From: Acanthamoeba sp. SK_2022b
Lineage: Eukaryota; Discosea; Longamoebia; Acanthamoebidae
Assembly (NCBI GenBank): GCA_027943245.1
Contig: JANDJZ010001041.1
Span: 1-10,695, forward strand
Reading direction: 5' to 3'
Length of the DNA: 10,695 nucleotides
Positions within the stretch are counted from its first letter, which is position 1; each line of letters opens with the position of its first letter. Under the pieces are notes generated by a model that did no database searches, was not told the DNA's origin, and saw only the letters and a program-made list of their open reading frames with translations. Below, piece by piece: positions 7,752 to 10,695 of this stretch. Position numbers and translations under genes: made by a program.

Positions 7752-7948
7752 GGCTCCGACAAGGTTCGCGCCCACCAGCGCCGGCGGCCAGGCAACGAAG
7801 CAAGGCGAGGCGCGCTTCCTCCCCGTAGGCCTCCTCTCTCTCTCTCTCTCTCTCATGCAGTGATGGTGAAGTCCATCTCTGGGTGAAGACAGAAAGAACT
7901 GGATCAAAGAACCAGCGACTAGAATATAAACCTGTACAAACCCACTGT
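7752..7948. other. Convergent 3' region of alpha-tubulin and PEX22
   Basis: There are 197 bp between the two stop codons. Positions 7834-7854 are a (CT)n microsatellite followed by CATGCAG, which on the plus strand looks exactly like a 3' splice site. A possible donor, AAG|GTTCGC, lies at 7764, 12 nt after the tubulin stop. No AATAAA is present; GAATATAAA at about 7922-7930 is the nearest plus-strand polyadenylation-like sequence. Confidence 0.4.
7834..7854. repeat. (CT)n microsatellite
   Basis: About ten CT units lie in the alpha-tubulin 3' flank. The tract is pyrimidine-pure on the plus strand and directly precedes CATGCAG. Confidence 0.9.
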
Positions 7949-8974
7949 TCACTCTCCTCGCTCGCTGCTGAACATCTCGCCCAGCGTTGGCGCCCACCGC
8001 ACTCCCTCGCTGGCCCCTTGCGGCCGCGGCGGCTCGTTGCTGACCATGCCCAGCCTCGCGACGTGGCGTCGGAGCCCTTCCACCACGGACTCGCTCCCTG
8101 AGAACCGGCGGTCGAGGGGTGAGCCCACACCTCACCAAGAAGGCACACGCACGCACACGTACGCAAGGGGCACGCACCGTCGATGTGCATGTAGGACTCG
8201 AGCTGCCTCGCCATGTGGACCCTCCCCATCGATGTACCGCAAAAGAGCACCTTCTGAAATGCAGAGAGAGAGAGAGAGAGAGTGTGTGTGTGTGTACACG
8301 CTCAGAGCAGTCCTCGACGAGAGGGCAGCTGAGAGAAGGTGGCACGTGCGTACATGAGGGTTCACGCCGGCGGCGTGCAGGCCCCTCTCCGCCAAGAGGC
8401 GCCGCACGGCCTCCTCGGCCTCGTCGTTGTCGCACTCGGTGATGAGGTAGAGGTCGGTGTGGCGCGCCAACTGGAGAACCGTCGGCACCGCCGACTCGAT
8501 CATGCGCGGCCGCTGGGTTGCGCCGTCGAACTCGAGCAGCACGCCTCTCGTCGAGCACGACAGCTTGCGGCCCCTCACGCTGCTCAGCAGAGCTGCAGCG
8601 GCCGCGTGAGCTGCAGGCGCGTCCTCTTTCTGCCGCGGGGGGCTGGTGGTTGGCTGTGCGTCAGCGCCGTGGCCCGCCGTGGCCCGGCTGGTGGCGCGTG
8701 TTGTGGGCCGTGCAGTGCTACTCGCCCGCCACCGGGACCGGTAGTAGAGGAGGAAGGCCACGGCGACGACGCCTCCCAGCCCGCCCAGCACTCGTATCCA
8801 CCACCACCACCACGGCGTGCGCCGTCTCCCGACGGCTCCGCCGCTACCCGCGAGCGACAGGGCGAGGCTTGTAAACGGAGCTGCACGCACTGGAGGAAGA
8901 GGCGATGCGGCCAGCACCGCTGCAGGCGCGGGCTTGCTACGTCCCTTGTCGCTCACCTCACCTGCCTTCTGCAT
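7949..8974 (-). CDS. PEX22: PEX22-like peroxisomal membrane anchor of the PEX4 E2
   Basis: Three exons on the minus strand: 8974-8354, 8253-8178 and 8097-7949. Introns are GT-AG (100 and 80 nt) and the product is 281 aa. Residues about 55-78 form one hydrophobic segment that begins with five tryptophans (WWWWWIRVLGGLGG, then VAFLLYY). It is followed by a low-complexity Ala/Thr/Arg linker to about 133. The C-terminal domain has KLSCSTRGVLLEF, VLQLARHTDLYLITEC, EEAVRRLLAERGL, HKVLFCGTSMGRVHMARQLE, HIDGSESVVEGLRRHV and, near the end, APTLGEMFSSERGE. The HKVLFC, GR-x5-RQLE and HID order matches plant PEX22. PEX22 tethers the ubiquitin-conjugating enzyme PEX4 to the peroxisome, where it monoubiquitinates PEX5 for recycling. 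Topology (N-terminal anchor, cytosolic C domain) follows from the family. The start ATG has A at -3. The match rests on remembered family motifs, since PEX22 is poorly conserved, so confidence is good but not absolute. Confidence 0.85.
8262..8297. repeat. Compound GA/GT microsatellite in PEX22 intron 1
   Basis: On the plus strand (GA)n runs directly into (GT)n. On the transcribed sense this is (AC)n followed by (CT)n just before ATTTCAG, so it supplies the polypyrimidine tract of intron 1 (8353-8254). Length variation here could affect splicing. Confidence 0.85.
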
Positions 8975-9184
8975 CTCTCTCCTCCTTTGTCCCTTATGGC
9001 AAGCCTTGTTGTGTTTCTTCTACGTTGTATGGGGGGGGGATGGCCTCAGCGAAAAAGGGCGGAGGAAAAGAGAGAGAAACCATTAGGGGCCTGACAACAC
9101 ACACGACCGTGTGCAGCAAAAACAAGCTTATATATAACTATAATACCAGCAAGCGTTCTTCACCACTGCCCACCTCACCAAGCC
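8975..9184. promoter_or_regulatory. Divergent promoter of PEX22 and the ubiquitin protease
   Basis: There are 210 bp between divergent start codons. A clear TATA box, TATATATAA, is at 9129-9137, 47 bp before the protease ATG, in an AT-rich island (TTATATATAACTATAATA). No comparable element lies close to the PEX22 start. A nine-G run is at 9031-9039. Confidence 0.6.
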
Positions 9185-10695
9185 ATGCCCAAGAAGAAAG
9201 GCGGAGCGCAGAAGCACCAGTTTGCACTCGCCCAGAAGCAGGCGCAGCGGCACCGCTCCAGCCACACTGAAGGCGGCGAGGACTCGTGCCCCCACTCAGC
9301 GCAGGCCTCGTCTGCCCATGTGGAGCGCCTCCTCGCCTCCGCCTCCACTGTCGCGCCCAGCTGCCAGGTGCCTTCCTCTGTTGAGATCATTATAACAAAA
9401 CAAATTCATCCTCATCTGCGCGGTATGTGCAGGTGTGTGCCAAGAGTGCGCGTGTGAGCAGCAAGAAGTCGGCAGGCAACAAGAAGGCGACCCATTCCGG
9501 CAAGCCCGAGGTACTCCACCACCCCGCCCGCACATCATGTCCAAGCGGGACCCTGCCTCCTCCTTCGTGCAGACGCGTCGGCTCACGCGTGGCCACCTCT
9601 CTCCTTCATCTCTCCCCTTTGCACTCTCTCCCTCTCCCTCTCTCTCCCATTTCTCTGTCGGCAGTTGTGGCTGTGCCTGCGGTGTGGGCTGATCAGCTGC
9701 GGGCGGTACGACGACGGCCACGCCCTCCTCCACTTCGAGAGCACCCGCCACCCGCTGGCCCTCAGCCTCGCCCACCTCAACGTGTGGTGCTACGAGTGCG
9801 ACCAGGAGGTGCGCCTCCGATGCAACTCTCTCCGCCCTTTCCCCCGCGGCTTTGTCTCTCTCACTGCCGTTTCTGTCGGTGGCTCGGCCAGGTGCCGATC
9901 ACGGCCTCGGCTGCGGTGAAGGAATGCGTGCGCGCTGCGCGACGAGCCCTTCTCGGCGAGACTCACGAGTCCAGTGACGACGACGACGACCACCACGGCC
10001 ACGACGGCGATGACCACGCCGGCAAGGATGGAGGGACATCGACCGCCCTCTCTAGCAAGATTGGTGCCCTCCTCCTCCTCCTCCTCCTTCCACCTCCACC
10101 GCGGTGCGCGACCAACCCTCTTCTTCTTCTTCCTCCTCCTCCTCCTCTCCAATGCAGACGGCTGGCTGGTGCAGGACAAGAAGAAGCGGAACAGGGGCCT
10201 GGTCGAGGAGACCAACGCCTCCATCGACTCGGCGGGCACGGGCCTCAAGGGCCTCAGGAACCTCGGCAACACCTGCTTCTTCAACTCCATCATGCAGGCA
10301 CATTGCACCCGCTCGACGTTGCGTTCGTGTGTTGCCTTTCGGGACAGCTGACCTCTCTCCTCTCCTCTCCTCTCCTCTCTCCTCTCTCCCCCGTTGCAGT
10401 GTCTGACCCACACGCCGGCGCTGCGGGACTACCTCAGCACGGGCCGGGTCTCCCTCGCCTGTGGGGAGCGCCGCGAGCGCGACGGAGATGGCGAAGAGGG
10501 GGAGGGGGAGGAGGAGGCGGATCGGGCCAAGGCGATGTCCGTGGTGGAAGCCATCTTCGCTCACGCCCCGTCCAACGAAGGTGCACGCGCGTCCATTGGG
10601 CGGTGTGTGTTGTGGCCTGCGACTTACACGGGGGGGGGGGCGATGGGCGCAGGACCGCTCACGCAAGCGCTGCGAGGGTTCATGGGGGCCATGTG
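9185..10695 (+). CDS. Ubiquitin-specific protease, USP16/USP45-like, N-terminal part
   Basis: Exons 9185-9367, 9433-9510, 9665-9808, 9892-10063, 10158-10297, 10400-10580 and 10653 onward give 313 residues before the window ends. Residues 1-30 are basic (MPKKKGGAQKHQFALAQKQ). Residues about 33-137 form a ZnF-UBP domain with all twelve expected zinc ligands visible: C35/H37, C60/C63, C91/C94, C99, H106, H110, H116 and C129/C132. An acidic Asp/His linker (about 162-180) follows. The catalytic domain opens with GLKGLRNLGNTCFFNSIMQ, placing the nucleophile at C232, then CLTHTPALRDYL. Such enzymes remove ubiquitin from substrates; in human USP16 the finger binds the free ubiquitin tail and the target is histone H2A. 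Whether this protein shares that target cannot be told. Intron 5 has a GC donor; the others are GT-AG. The catalytic His box lies beyond the edge. It could be a related ZnF-USP rather than a strict USP16/45 orthologue. Confidence 0.93.
10298..10399 (+). other. GC-AG intron in the ubiquitin protease
   Basis: The donor is ATGCAG|GCACAT and the acceptor GTTGCAG|TGT, phase 0, 102 nt. The join gives NTCFFNSIMQCLTHTPALR, which is continuous and invariant in the USP family. Reading through meets TGA at 10349-10351. The only in-phase GT alternative (at 10333) would insert eleven residues in a segment that is normally ungapped. A CTCT-rich tract precedes the acceptor. Confidence 0.88.

Noticed and set aside
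6858..8558. 566-codon open frame on the minus strand across alpha-tubulin and the PEX22 region
   Set aside because: It is a shadow of the GC-rich tubulin codons and runs through PEX22 introns; it has no ATG-led domain and low-complexity Val/Leu/His content.
1..10695. tRNA, rRNA, transposon or viral insertion
   Set aside because: I saw no cloverleaf, no terminal repeats and no polymerase, integrase or capsid motifs on either strand.

Overview
This is nuclear DNA from a compact, GC-rich, intron-dense eukaryote. Five of the six genes are split by short introns (53 to 154 nt), mostly GT-AG, and spacers are only 130 to 260 bp. Start codons mostly have A at -3. An F-box/MORN protein, an NBR1-like autophagy receptor and an unusual alpha-tubulin together suggest a free-living amoebozoan such as Acanthamoeba. 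The species is an inference; the eukaryotic nature and the gene families are read from the sequence.

Layout. 247-1833 (-): PB1-FW-coiled coil-UBA protein, NBR1-like, 5 exons, 423 aa. 2089-4422 (-): F-box plus seven or eight MORN repeats, about 14 exons, several of them micro-exons, about 361 aa. 4423-4553: short AT-rich divergent promoter. 4554-6133 (+): CTU1/NCS6 tRNA 2-thiolase, 8 exons, 330 aa. 6381-7751 (+): intronless alpha-tubulin, 456 aa. 7949-8974 (-): PEX22-like peroxisomal membrane anchor, 3 exons, 281 aa, convergent with tubulin. 8975-9184: divergent promoter with a TATA box. 9185 to the right edge (+): ubiquitin-specific protease of the USP16/45 type, ZnF-UBP plus the start of the catalytic domain, incomplete.

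The spliced models were built by hand. I joined GT-AG sites so that reading phase is kept and the family motifs become continuous. CTU1, PEX22, the NBR1-like gene and the protease resolve cleanly. The F-box/MORN model is the most complex: one junction gives the expected MORN spacing only with a non-AG acceptor, and two introns need GC donors. A third GC-AG intron, in the protease, is very well supported. All three GC introns begin GCAC.

How the genes relate. Four of the six products touch ubiquitin directly: F-box substrate adaptor, UBA cargo receptor, PEX4 (E2) anchor and deubiquitinase. CTU1 takes its sulfur from the ubiquitin-like protein URM1. They act in different pathways and transcription units, so I regard this as curious neighbourhood rather than a demonstrated system. 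No mobile element, CRISPR array, rRNA or tRNA was seen. The most distinctive points are the GCAC-type GC-AG introns, a frame-preserving Cys/Asp-rich intron inside CTU1, an alpha-tubulin lacking both the K40 site and the terminal EEY tail, and an NBR1-like protein with no ZZ finger.
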